The notes beneath the pieces were generated by a model. It did no database searches. It was not told where the DNA came from and saw only the letters and a program-made list of their open reading frames with translations. Positions 45,402 to 55,359 of a stretch of 64,000 nt of DNA are shown piece after piece. The position numbers and the translations under genes were made by a program. The stretch is from Phytopseudomonas argentinensis (lineage in GTDB: Bacteria > Pseudomonadota > Gammaproteobacteria > Pseudomonadales > Pseudomonadaceae), in assembly GCF_900113905.1 (NCBI RefSeq), contig NZ_FORC01000002.1, positions 978,772-1,042,771 on the forward strand. The letters run 5' to 3'. Each line of letters begins with the position of its first letter. Positions within the stretch are counted from its first letter, which is position 1.

Positions 45402-46220
45402 CTAGCCGCGGTATTGGCCGGGGGTGGCGGCGAGGAGTTGTTTGAAGGTGCGCTGGAAGTGTGCCTGGTCGGCGAAGCCGGCTTCCTGGGCGACTTCGGC
45501 CAGGGCCGCGCCGCTTTTCAGGAGGGCGTGGGCGAACTGGATGCGGCGGTTGAGCAGGTAGGCGTGGGGCGTCAGGCCGTAGCGTTGTTTGAAGCCGCGA
45601 ATCAATTGTGACGGCGACAGCTGCGCTGCCTCGCACAGGGTGTCCAGCCGCAGCGGCTCGCCGCAGTGTTGCTGGATCAGCTCGGCGGCCAGTTCCAGGC
45701 GCGGATTCAGGCTGTCGTCACGCTCGCCTTCGAGAGCCAGCTGCTGCAGCGTCAGGCCGAAGAATGCCTCGGCTTGGGCACGCTTGTCGGCGGTGCTTAC
45801 CAAGGGATCGAGCAGGCTGCGCCGCAATGCCAGCAGGCCCTGATACAGCTCGGCATCATCACTGGCGATATCGGCGAAGCGCTGGAACGCAGGCGCGTCG
45901 GTAAAGCCCCGGGCGTGCTGCAGCTCGCCCAGCCACTGCGGGTCGACGTAGCACATGAGATAAGACCAGGGCTCGCCGTCGATGGGGTTGCAGGCGTGCA
46001 CGTCGCCGGGGTTCATCAGCACCACGGTGCCCTGGCTCACCTGGCAGTCCACCTCGCGGTTGCTGTAGGTGCTCTGGCCCCCGGTGATCGCGCCGATGGA
46101 AAAGAACGCATGGCTGTGCCGCCCGTAGCAAACCTGGCGGCCATCCTCGATGGAGCGCAGCTCGATAAAGGCCAGGGCGGGGTCACGCCAGAAACTGGGG
46201 GCGGCGGGACGAGCGTCCAT
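45402..46220 (-). CDS. AraC-family transcriptional regulator with N-terminal cupin domain
   Basis: Encodes 272 residues; ATG with AGGAGC upstream. N-terminal cupin (GRHSHAFFSIGAITGG, MNPGDVHACNP) and C-terminal double helix-turn-helix (LDTLCEAAQLSPSQLIRGFKQRYG; AEVAQEAGFADQAHFQRTFKQ). This kind often regulates a neighbouring amino-acid exporter, here LysE. Only 13 bases separate it from batD on the same strand, so it may also be read through from the Bat operon. Confidence 0.88.
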   Translation of the reverse strand: MDARPAAPSFWRDPALAFIELRSIEDGRQVCYGRHSHAFFSIGAITGGQSTYSNREVDCQVSQGTVVLMNPGDVHACNPIDGEPWSYLMCYVDPQWLGELQHARGFTDAPAFQRFADIASDDAELYQGLLALRRSLLDPLVSTADKRAQAEAFFGLTLQQLALEGERDDSLNPRLELAAELIQQHCGEPLRLDTLCEAAQLSPSQLIRGFKQRYGLTPHAYLLNRRIQFAHALLKSGAALAEVAQEAGFADQAHFQRTFKQLLAATPGQYRG

Positions 46221-46233
46221 GGTTGCTCCTGTC

Positions 46234-47874
46234 TTAGCGCGGATACAGCGGTGGCAGCCCGCTGGCTTCCCCGCCATTTTCCTGGGTTTTCTCGGCCGGT
46301 GGCAGTTCGCCGATGGCCTGCCACAGTTGCTTGCCTTGCCAGTGCTGGCCGGCCTCACTGTACAGCGCGCCGTTGAGGCCATCCATGGCTTCGGACAGGG
46401 GCGCGAAGCGTGCCGCCATATCGGCCAGGGTTTCCGGTTGCTGGCGAGCCCAGGCATCCAACGCCTGGCGAGTGGCTTGGCTGTCATTGGCCAGACAGGC
46501 GCGCTTGAGGTCGTCAAGCAGGGTGCGCGGGCTGGGGCCGACCTGGGCACTGCGTTGCACAGCCGGCTGGCTGCGCGCATGCCACCAGAGGCCAAAGCCG
46601 AGCAGGGTGGTCAGCGCCAACAGCACGGTGCTCAGCTGCCAGGGCCACAGCAGTACCTCATCGGTGCTGCTCGAGCGTGGGCGGGTTTCCACTGGCTGAT
46701 CGACGCTTAGCGCCGGGTCGGCGGCCACCGTCAGGGTGCGTGCCGGCAGGCTGCTGTGCTCCAGGCGATCCTCGTGGGTGTTCCACCACACCAGGTCCAC
46801 AGCCGGCAGCTCCAGAGTGCCGGCCTTGCTGGCGACCAGCGCCTCGCGCTCTTCACGGCTGCCGATCACGCCGCGCTCGCTGCTCTCGTTGGTCAGCTGC
46901 GGCTGATCCGGGTAGCGCCTGAGGCCTTCCACGTCTGTGGCCGGCAACGGCGGCAGCTGGGCGCTGGACAGCCCGTCGGCCTTGAGCATCAGGCTGCGGG
47001 TCAGCGAATCGCCGACCTTGATCTTGCCAGGCTCCGGGCTCCAGGCCTCGGCCAGGCTGAGGGCGCGGGCCGGCAGCCAGGGCGCATCGGCCGGGTAGTC
47101 GGCCGGCTTGGCCTTGACCGTCAGGGGGATTTCCGGGGAGCGCACCCGGGTGACCTTGCCGGGGCGCGGGCCGAACGGCGTGTAGCCGTTGCGGCTGCTG
47201 CGGTCGGCCAGGGTGGCGCTGAATACCTGGCTGGGGATGGTCAGCTGGCCACTCTTCTGCGGGAAGATGGCGTAGCGCAGCTCGATCACGCCGTGGCGCA
47301 CGCCGCCGATGTCCTGCTCGTAGGTGCGCGGATCACCCAGGGATTCGACCCGCGCGTCGGCGATTTCCAGCGGCGTGAGGCTGCTGTCGTCGTACAGCGA
47401 CACCGAGTGATAGATGCGCAGGGTCAGCACGCTCTGCGCCTGCACGTAGACAGTCTCATGATCCAGGCTGGCGTCGATGAACACCGGGGCCATCTGCTCG
47501 TCCGCGCTCTGGCTGGCCGATTCCACCACGTGCAGGCTGACGGGCTGGCTCTGCGAATCACCCAGGCGCAGCGGCGGCACCACCACATAACCACTGTGCC
47601 GCGGACGCAGGGTGACGATCCAGCGGGTGCTGGCGCGCGCCTGGCCGTCCAGGGTGGTGAGGCGGTTGACCTGGCGCGTACCCAGCACGTCGAACAGCTC
47701 GTCGAGCGGCGTCAGGTCGGGCTTGCCGAACTCGGTGGCATCCGTCGATTCGAGGGTCAGGTCGAGGCTTTCGCCCAGCTTCAGCCGGCTGCGGTCGACG
47801 CTGGCGGTAAAGTCCTGCGCGCTGGCCTGCCATGCCAGCAAACAGAAAAGCAGGGTGCAGAGCAGGCGGGTCAT
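46234..47874 (-). CDS. batD: BatD-like protein, oxygen-tolerance family
   Basis: Encodes 546 residues: signal peptide (LLFCLLAWQASA), a long periplasmic region of Ig-like beta domains (to about residue 420), one TM helix (LSTVLLALTTLLGFGLWW) and a short cytoplasmic helical tail. This is the BatD layout. Works with the VWA proteins BatA/BatB in the inner membrane; the role, linked to stress and envelope fitness in other bacteria, is not well defined. Start overlaps the BatB/C stop by 4 bases. Last structural gene of the operon. Confidence 0.87.
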   Translation of the reverse strand: MTRLLCTLLFCLLAWQASAQDFTASVDRSRLKLGESLDLTLESTDATEFGKPDLTPLDELFDVLGTRQVNRLTTLDGQARASTRWIVTLRPRHSGYVVVPPLRLGDSQSQPVSLHVVESASQSADEQMAPVFIDASLDHETVYVQAQSVLTLRIYHSVSLYDDSSLTPLEIADARVESLGDPRTYEQDIGGVRHGVIELRYAIFPQKSGQLTIPSQVFSATLADRSSRNGYTPFGPRPGKVTRVRSPEIPLTVKAKPADYPADAPWLPARALSLAEAWSPEPGKIKVGDSLTRSLMLKADGLSSAQLPPLPATDVEGLRRYPDQPQLTNESSERGVIGSREEREALVASKAGTLELPAVDLVWWNTHEDRLEHSSLPARTLTVAADPALSVDQPVETRPRSSSTDEVLLWPWQLSTVLLALTTLLGFGLWWHARSQPAVQRSAQVGPSPRTLLDDLKRACLANDSQATRQALDAWARQQPETLADMAARFAPLSEAMDGLNGALYSEAGQHWQGKQLWQAIGELPPAEKTQENGGEASGLPPLYPR

Positions 47875-49619
47875 CGGAGTTGTTCCTGACGCTGTTGCTG
47901 TTCATACCAGAACTTGCGGCGCAGCAATTCGCCCGGGTCATCGGGAATCTGCCGCAGCCATTGTTCCAGAGCCTGGCGCCGCTCGCCATCGAGCGGCGTA
48001 TCAGCTTCGGGTGCCGCTTTTTCAGGTGGCGCGTTCTGCGCCGGCTCGGCCTTGTCCGCAGGTTCACCTTCGCCGGCTGGGTCCGGTTGCGGCTGATCCT
48101 GCTCGGGAGGCTGCTGCTCCTGGGCAGTTGACGGCTGGCCCTGGCCTTTCTGCTGGTCTTCACTTGCGGCCGAGGATTGGCCGGGTGGCTGCTGCCCATC
48201 AGGCTTGTCTTCGGGCTGCTGATCCTCGTCGCCATCCGGCTGCTCGGCCTGCTGTTGGCGCTGGCGCAGCAGCTCCTCGACCAGGGCCTTGTTCTTGGCC
48301 GCCTGCTGCAGCTGCGGGTCGATTTCCAGGGCCCGTTCGTAGGCATCTATGGCCGCTTCCAGCTCGTTGCTGCGGGCCAGGGCGTTGCCGCGGTTATAGA
48401 GCGAGGGTGCGCTATCGTCCTTGGCGAACTGTTCGGCCGCCGCCGCGTAGTCGCCCGCTTCGTAGAGCGCCAGGCCGCGCCAGTGCGGATCCTCGAAGCG
48501 CTCGGCGGCCTCCTTGGGGCGCCCGGCTTCGAGCAGGCGCTGGCCCTGCTGGTCGGTGCGCAGCCAGAGGTCGTCGAAGCTCATGGCCATGCCGGTCTGC
48601 GGTGTGCCGAGTAGCAGCAGCGGCAGGCACAGCAGCCAGCCACGGCGCCCAGCGCAGGCGGCCAGCAGCAACAGCGGCAGGAGCAGCCAGTAACCCTGGT
48701 CGGCCCAGTTGCGCAGTTGCGTCTTGTGGCCGTTGTCGCGCAGTTGCGACGGGCCGTCGAGCAGACCTAGGCTGCGCAGGTCGCGATCGTCGAGGCTGAC
48801 GCTGCGGTACTGCCCCTTGAGACTTGTCGCGAACTGCCGCAGACCGCTGACATCCAGGCGCGGCATGAGGATGGCACCTTGCTCGTCCCTCATGAAGGTG
48901 CCGTCTTCCTGGACGATCGGCGCGCCCTCGCTGCTGCCCACGCCAAGGATGCGCAGGCGCTCGCCGCGGTTGCCGAGCAGCCTGGCGATGGCGCTGCGCT
49001 CGCCGTCGTCCAGGCTGCTGGTGATCAACAGCAGGCGCCCCTGGCCCTGGGCGCCGCCCTTGAGCAACTCGAGCGCCTTGGCCACCGCCAGGTCGGCGCG
49101 CTTGCCGGGTTCGGGCATGATCGAGGGCTTGAGCGCTTCGAGCAGATTGCGGCTGGTGCCCAGGTCATCGGACAGCGGCACCAGGGTGTGGGCGCTGCCG
49201 GCGTACACCACGATGGCGGTCTGCGCGTCACCGCGCGCCTGCAGCAGGTCGAGCAGCTTGCGACGGGCCTGGGCCAGGCGGTTGGGCGAGGCGTCGCTGG
49301 CCAGCATCTGCGGCGTCAGTTCGAGCATCACTACCAGCGGGTCGGCCGGCTTGAGGTCATTCTGCTCGATGCGTTGCCAGCTGGGGCCGACCAGCGCCAG
49401 GGTGGTCAGCAGCCAGGCCAATGCGAGGATGACCAGCGGCAGGCGGCTGCGGCGACCGCGCCCGCCACGCAGCAGCGCGGCGTGAAAGGCAGGCGGCAGC
49501 AGCGTCTGCCAGCGGCCGCTGCGGGTTTCCCGGTGCGCCAGCAACCACAGCAGCCAGGCCAGTACCGGCAGTGACAGCAGCCACCAGGGGCGCAGCAGGT
49601 GAGGCAGCAAATCGCTCAT
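47871..49619 (-). CDS. Fused BatB/BatC: VWA domain plus TPR and acidic linker
   Basis: Encodes 582 residues. Two N-terminal TM helices, a VWA domain (about 85-310), a third and fourth TM segment (YWLLLPLLLLAACAG), then TPR repeats (RFEDPHWRGLALYEAGDYAAAA; SLYNRGNALARSNELEAAIDAY) and a low-complexity Gln/Pro/Glu tail of about 100 residues. The MIDAS motif, DxSxS in the BatA neighbour, here reads LELTPQM, so metal binding is probably lost. Four-base overlaps on both sides. Confidence 0.87.
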   Translation of the reverse strand: MSDLLPHLLRPWWLLSLPVLAWLLWLLAHRETRSGRWQTLLPPAFHAALLRGGRGRRSRLPLVILALAWLLTTLALVGPSWQRIEQNDLKPADPLVVMLELTPQMLASDASPNRLAQARRKLLDLLQARGDAQTAIVVYAGSAHTLVPLSDDLGTSRNLLEALKPSIMPEPGKRADLAVAKALELLKGGAQGQGRLLLITSSLDDGERSAIARLLGNRGERLRILGVGSSEGAPIVQEDGTFMRDEQGAILMPRLDVSGLRQFATSLKGQYRSVSLDDRDLRSLGLLDGPSQLRDNGHKTQLRNWADQGYWLLLPLLLLAACAGRRGWLLCLPLLLLGTPQTGMAMSFDDLWLRTDQQGQRLLEAGRPKEAAERFEDPHWRGLALYEAGDYAAAAEQFAKDDSAPSLYNRGNALARSNELEAAIDAYERALEIDPQLQQAAKNKALVEELLRQRQQQAEQPDGDEDQQPEDKPDGQQPPGQSSAASEDQQKGQGQPSTAQEQQPPEQDQPQPDPAGEGEPADKAEPAQNAPPEKAAPEADTPLDGERRQALEQWLRQIPDDPGELLRRKFWYEQQQRQEQLR

Positions 49620-50647
49620 GAGGTCTTGCGCCCCATTCGTTGCTTGGCGCTTGCCGCCTGCTGGCGCAGCTGTGGCCACAGGCTGCGGATCACCAGCGCC
49701 AGGCTCAGCAGCAGGGCAGCCGCCAGCGGCCAGGCATACAGCGCCTGGGCCGGGCGCGCCAGGGTCGGTTGCTGGGCGACCGGTTCGAGGCGGTCGAGGG
49801 TCGCTTCGATGCTCTGCAACTCGCGCTGATCACGGGCACGGAAGTATTCGCCGCCGGTGAGTTCGGCGATGGCGCGCAGGCTCGGCTCATCCAGATCCAG
49901 GCTCGGGTTCAGGCCGAACGCGGCGAAATTGCCGGCGTGCTGCGGGTCGGAGCCAATGCCGATGGGGTAGATGGTCACGCCTTGCTCGGCGGCCAGGCGG
50001 GCGGCGGTCATCGGTTCGATCTGCCCGCCATTGTTGGCACCATCGGTGATCAGCACCAGCACGCGGCTGTCGGCCGGGCGCTGGCGCAGGCGCTTGACCG
50101 CCAGGCCGATGGCGTCGCCGATGGCGGTGTTCTGCCCGGCAATGCCGATCACCGCTTCGTCGAGCCAGGTGCGCACCGTTAGCCGGTCGAAGGTCAGCGG
50201 CGCCTGCAGGTAGGCCTGGCTGCCGAACAGGATCAAGCCGACGCGGTCGCCGGTGCGGCCATCGATGAATTCGCCGATCAGTTGCTTGACCAGGGTCAGG
50301 CGGCTGACGTCCTCGTCTTCCAGGCGCATGTCGGCGTAATCCATGGAGCCCGATACATCCACGGCGATCAGCAGGTCACGCCCGCTGGCCGGCAGTGGCA
50401 GGGGCTCGCCGACCCATTCTGGGCGCGCGGCGGCGATCAGCAGCAGCAACCATAGCAGGGCGAAATGCACCTGCTTCTTCCACGGCGGCAACTGCAGGCG
50501 GGCACGGCGCCCGGAGAGGTTTTCCAGCTCGCCGAGAAAGCTCACCTGCAGCGCCGCTTCACCGCTGTCGGCAGCCGGCAGCCACAGGCGCAGCAGCCAG
50601 GGCAAGGGCGCGAGCAGGAAGATCCACGGCCAGGCGAACTCAAACAT
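49616..50647 (-). CDS. batA: BatA-like VWA-domain membrane protein
   Basis: Encodes 343 residues. Two N-terminal TM helices, a VWA domain with an intact MIDAS motif (DVSGSMD) and a later Thr/Asp pair (GDRVGLILFG; LITDGANNGG), and a C-terminal TM helix. Metal-dependent protein-binding domain exposed to the periplasm or cytoplasm as in other Bat systems. Overlaps the DUF4381 gene by 8 bases and BatB/C by 4. Confidence 0.92.
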   Translation of the reverse strand: MFEFAWPWIFLLAPLPWLLRLWLPAADSGEAALQVSFLGELENLSGRRARLQLPPWKKQVHFALLWLLLLIAAARPEWVGEPLPLPASGRDLLIAVDVSGSMDYADMRLEDEDVSRLTLVKQLIGEFIDGRTGDRVGLILFGSQAYLQAPLTFDRLTVRTWLDEAVIGIAGQNTAIGDAIGLAVKRLRQRPADSRVLVLITDGANNGGQIEPMTAARLAAEQGVTIYPIGIGSDPQHAGNFAAFGLNPSLDLDEPSLRAIAELTGGEYFRARDQRELQSIEATLDRLEPVAQQPTLARPAQALYAWPLAAALLLSLALVIRSLWPQLRQQAASAKQRMGRKTS

Positions 50648-51134
50648 GCTTGCGGATCCAGGTGGCGACCGCCTGGTGCAGGCCATCGATGGCCTTGTCG
50701 TCCAGGGTGCAGTGCGGTTTGTAGGCGCCCTCGACGAGGATCATCCAGCGCGTCAGCCCGGCTGCCGGGCAACGGTTGTCGAGAAACGCCAGCCAGGCGC
50801 GGCTGCTCAAGGTATGGCTGTGGCTGTCCGGGTAGCGCTCGCGGCACAGGCGCTTTAGCAGGCCGTTGAGCTGTTGCAGCCAGGGGCCGGCGGCGGCGCC
50901 GTCATAGGGTTTGCTCAGGCGCTGCAATTCCTGCAGGGCCGCCTCGCGCAGCGGATCGAGGGGCTGTTCGACAGCCTGCTTGCGGCGTGGCCGGGGCAAC
51001 CGCGGCGCCAGGCGCCAGACGGCCCACAGCAGCAGGGGCAACAGCACGGCGAGCAACCACCAGCCGGGCGCCGGCGGCCACCAGCCGATGGCGGTGGGTG
51101 CGATCAGCGGCTCGAGCCCGTCCAGCGGGTTCAT
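50640..51134 (-). CDS. DUF4381 membrane protein
   Basis: Encodes 164 residues with a TM helix at about residues 25-42 (WWLLAVLLPLLLWAVWRL), a basic linker and a helical cytoplasmic domain. DUF4381 is a regular member of MoxR/Bat operons. Function unknown; probably couples the DUF58 and VWA proteins. Confidence 0.9.
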   Translation of the reverse strand: MNPLDGLEPLIAPTAIGWWPPAPGWWLLAVLLPLLLWAVWRLAPRLPRPRRKQAVEQPLDPLREAALQELQRLSKPYDGAAAGPWLQQLNGLLKRLCRERYPDSHSHTLSSRAWLAFLDNRCPAAGLTRWMILVEGAYKPHCTLDDKAIDGLHQAVATWIRKHV

Positions 51135-52083
51135 GCCGACTTACCTGGGCGAAGGTTGTTGAGGTGCTCGTGCAACTGCTCGACCAGCTCCTGTCCGGAG
51201 GACAGCGACAGCAGCGGCACGCCGAGCTTGTTCGCCAGGCGCTGCCAACGTGCGCGGCGTGCCTGGGCCTGCTCGCGGTAACTGTGCTGCAGGTTGGCGT
51301 CTTCGGTGTCGACGTCGAGCTGGGCATCGCCTTCGCCGAAGCGCAGCAGGCCGGAGGCGGGCAGGGCGTGGTCGAGCGGGTCGCAAATCGGCAGCAGCAA
51401 GAGGTCGGTGTGCCGGGCCAGGAGCATCAGCTGCTGTTCGCTGCTGTCGCCCAGGGTGCGCTCGTCGCAAAGGATCACTACCAGGCTGCCAGGGCGCAGC
51501 ACTTCCCGGGCACGGCGCAGGGCCTGGCCGAAGCTGTCGCGCACCAGCGGCGTATCGGTGGACAGCGCCTGGTTGGCACGGGCCAGGCGGGCGAGCAGTT
51601 GCAAGAGGCTCTGCTTGCTGCGCCGCGGTTTGATTTCGTGGTGGTCCTGGCCGCCGAATACCAGGCCGCCGATGCGGTCGTTGTGGCCCAGGGCGGCCCA
51701 GCCGATCAGCGCCGCGGCGCGGGCGGCGAGCACCGACTTGAACATCAGGCCGGAGCCGAAGAACAGCTGGCGGCTCTGCTCGACGAGCAGGTAGATGGGC
51801 CGTTCGCGCTCTTCGTGGAACAGCTTGGTGTGCGGCTCCTGGGTCCGCGCGGTGACGCGCCAGTCGATGGTCCGTACGTCATCGCCGGGCTGGTAGACCC
51901 GCACCTGGTCGAAGTCGACGCCGCGCCCGCGCAGTTTCGAGTGGTGCAGGCCGATCAGCGGACTGCGCCGGCCGGGCGTGGAAAACAGTTGCACCTCGCG
52001 CACGCGATGGCGCATGTCGATCAGTTGCTTGAGATCGGTACGGATGCCCGCCTGCAGCTCAGGGTTATCCGCGTGCGGGAGCA

Positions 52084-52084
<1 letters not shown>
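51131..52084 (-). CDS. DUF58 family protein
   Basis: Encodes 317 residues, soluble. The family motif GRGVDFDQVRVYQPGDDVRTIDW is present (described; key residues YQPGDDVR..DW), followed by a VWA-like fold. DUF58 proteins accompany MoxR ATPases. The start ATG shares one base with the MoxR stop (TGATG). Confidence 0.92.
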
Positions 52085-53043
<959 letters not shown>

Positions 53044-53194
53044 GGGGCTGTCCAGATACGAATCGCGAGCGACGAACCCCGCTCGTCAGGGCCGCCCATG
53101 ATAATCGAAGGCAGGGGCGTTAAGCCATGCGAGCCTGCTCGGGTCTGTGACCGGGTTGCCAGCCGCGGCAGTCTGGTGCGCGGCTGGCACGGCC

Positions 53195-55078
53195 TCAGGC
53201 GATGCGGAACTGGTTGGCGCTGTGGTTGAGCGCTTCGACCTGGCGTGACAGGCCCTGGGTGTGCTCGTCCAGGCTCAGGCGCAAGGTCCTGGTCTTGCCG
53301 GTGTGCAGGTTGATGCCTTCGACCTTGGCGGCGATCTCCTCGGTGGTGCAGGAAATCTGCTCGATGGCCACCACCACCTGGCTCATTTCCGCGCTCAGGT
53401 CCTCCATGGAGCCGGTGATGCCGTCGATGGCCTGGGCGACTTCGGCTGAGCTGCGCTCGCCCTGGGTAGCCAGGCCCAGGCCGCTGCTCATCAGCTGGTC
53501 CATCTGCCGGGTCTGCTGGTGCAGCTCGTCGACGATTACCGCGATATCGGTGGTGGCCGCCACGGTCTTCTGGGCCAGAGAACGTACTTCATCGGCGACC
53601 ACCGAGAAGCCGCGGCCGGCCTCGCCAGCCCGGGCAGCCTCGATGGCGGCGTTGAGGGCCAGCAGGTTGGTCTGGTCGGCCAGGCCGTTGATCACGTCGA
53701 TAATGCTGGTGACCTTGGTGCTCGACTGGGTGAGGGCGCTGACCTGGGCATGGCTGTCCTGGATCAACTGCGCCAGGTGACGCATGTTGTCGGCGCTGGC
53801 ATTGATCACCGAGGCGCCGTTGCGCGCCGCCTGATAGGCCGCCTGGGTGGCGTTGCCGACGTCGGTGGTGCGCTGGGCCATCTCGTGGACGGTGGCGGAA
53901 ATCTGCTGGGAAGCCGAGGCGGCCTGCTCGGTCTGCATTTCCACCTGGCTGCTGTTCTCCTCGAGGCGGCGCATGGCGTCATTGAGGTAGCTGTGCAGCT
54001 GGTAGAGCTCCCTGTTGCCGTCGAGCACCTGGCGAATCACCCCGGCGATGCCCTGGGTCATCTGGTTCGAGGCGCTGCCCAGCTGATTGAATTCGTCACG
54101 GTGGTTGTGGCCGACGTCGATCCGCGCGGTGAGATTGCCCGCCGCGACCTGGGCGAGCAGGCGGTTGACCCTGTTCAGCTGCGCCATCAGCAGGCGTGAA
54201 GCGCGGCCCAGGGTGATCAGCATGAATAGCGAGACCGCCGCGAAGGTCAGCCCCATGACCCAGTTGGCCGTGCTGCGCGCCTGGTCAGCCTGGCGAGTTG
54301 CAGTGGCCAGCAGGTTCTGTTGCAGGTAGGTGCACTGGGTTGCGATGCTGTTTTCGATCTTCCGGCCCAGGTCGAGCAGGTGTTTTTCGGTGGCGGCGAT
54401 GCGCTGGATCATGGCATCCGCAGTGGCGAAATCCGCGCTGTAGGTGGCGACCGCCTTGCCGACCTGACTGTCCTGCCACTCCAGTTCGACGATGCGCGCT
54501 TGCAGATCGCCCAGCGCTGCCCGCACCCGCTCGGCATAGGCCCCGTCGAAGGTGGCCAGGTAATCACGCTGGTTGCTCAGTGCTTCGGCGATCGATGCCT
54601 GGATCAGGCTGATGCTCACGCGCTCGAGGCCTTTGCCGCTTTCGGCGAGCTTGGCGCGTTGCCCGGTGAATGGCGTCAACCCCAGTTCGTGGGACTGTTC
54701 CAGCCAGCTGCGCTGCAGTTGCACGTCTTCCTGCAGCAGCTCGTCGATCTGCCTGGAACTGTTGGTGACGGCATCGTCGTCCAGGTCTGCGGCGCGCTCG
54801 GCGTATTGCCGGGAGAGCGCGCTCAACGCGGTCAGGCCGTCCTGAAAGCGCTTCTCATCGTCGGCCGTGAGGCGTCGCCGTTCTGCGCCCAGCTTTAGCC
54901 ACTGGTTCATCAGGGTGGCCGAGGCACCTGCATAGGCCGTGGCGCTTTCCCTTGCCTGCAGGGCGTTGCCGAGGGTCTGGCTGGCCCAGAAAGAGGCGGC
55001 CGTCATCAGTGCCAAGCTGGAGAGGGTAGTGAAGATGAGCAGACGAAACTTCTGCTTCCAGGAGAGGAACAGTGGCAT
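53195..55078 (-). CDS. Methyl-accepting chemotaxis protein
   Basis: Encodes 627 residues from [14 protein letters not shown]; the longer frame has no ribosome site. TM helix 1 at about 11-33, an all-helical periplasmic domain of about 240 residues (long enough for a helical bimodular sensor), TM helix 2 near 285-307, HAMP, and a signalling domain with [20 protein letters not shown]. No CheR-binding pentapeptide. Ligand unknown. Divergent from gdhB. Confidence 0.93.
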   Translation of the reverse strand: MPLFLSWKQKFRLLIFTTLSSLALMTAASFWASQTLGNALQARESATAYAGASATLMNQWLKLGAERRRLTADDEKRFQDGLTALSALSRQYAERAADLDDDAVTNSSRQIDELLQEDVQLQRSWLEQSHELGLTPFTGQRAKLAESGKGLERVSISLIQASIAEALSNQRDYLATFDGAYAERVRAALGDLQARIVELEWQDSQVGKAVATYSADFATADAMIQRIAATEKHLLDLGRKIENSIATQCTYLQQNLLATATRQADQARSTANWVMGLTFAAVSLFMLITLGRASRLLMAQLNRVNRLLAQVAAGNLTARIDVGHNHRDEFNQLGSASNQMTQGIAGVIRQVLDGNRELYQLHSYLNDAMRRLEENSSQVEMQTEQAASASQQISATVHEMAQRTTDVGNATQAAYQAARNGASVINASADNMRHLAQLIQDSHAQVSALTQSSTKVTSIIDVINGLADQTNLLALNAAIEAARAGEAGRGFSVVADEVRSLAQKTVAATTDIAVIVDELHQQTRQMDQLMSSGLGLATQGERSSAEVAQAIDGITGSMEDLSAEMSQVVVAIEQISCTTEEIAAKVEGINLHTGKTRTLRLSLDEHTQGLSRQVEALNHSANQFRIA

Positions 55079-55359
55079 GGGCGGTGTCCGATTGGCTTTA
55101 TTTTTATTGACGCCAGACTTTAGGCGCTGTGCCACTACGGTGCAAGCAGTTGTATGACATCTGTTGAGATGCTGGCCCCGTGAACGAAAATGTCGCCGCA
55201 CCGCAAGCGTGCGTTGCGCTTGCCTCGTTAAGCTCGTCGGGCGCCTGTGACCGGCGCGTCATTTACGCATCGGGTAGCGTTTGCAAGTTGCCGGTCTAAG
55301 GTTGAACTACGTACGGAAACAATAATCGCACTTACCAAGCCTACAGACGGAGTACAAGC

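Noticed and set aside
45402..46595. AraC regulator extended upstream to 397 codons
   Set aside because: The extension runs out of frame inside batD; the ATG with AGGAGC at 46220 gives a full-length family member.
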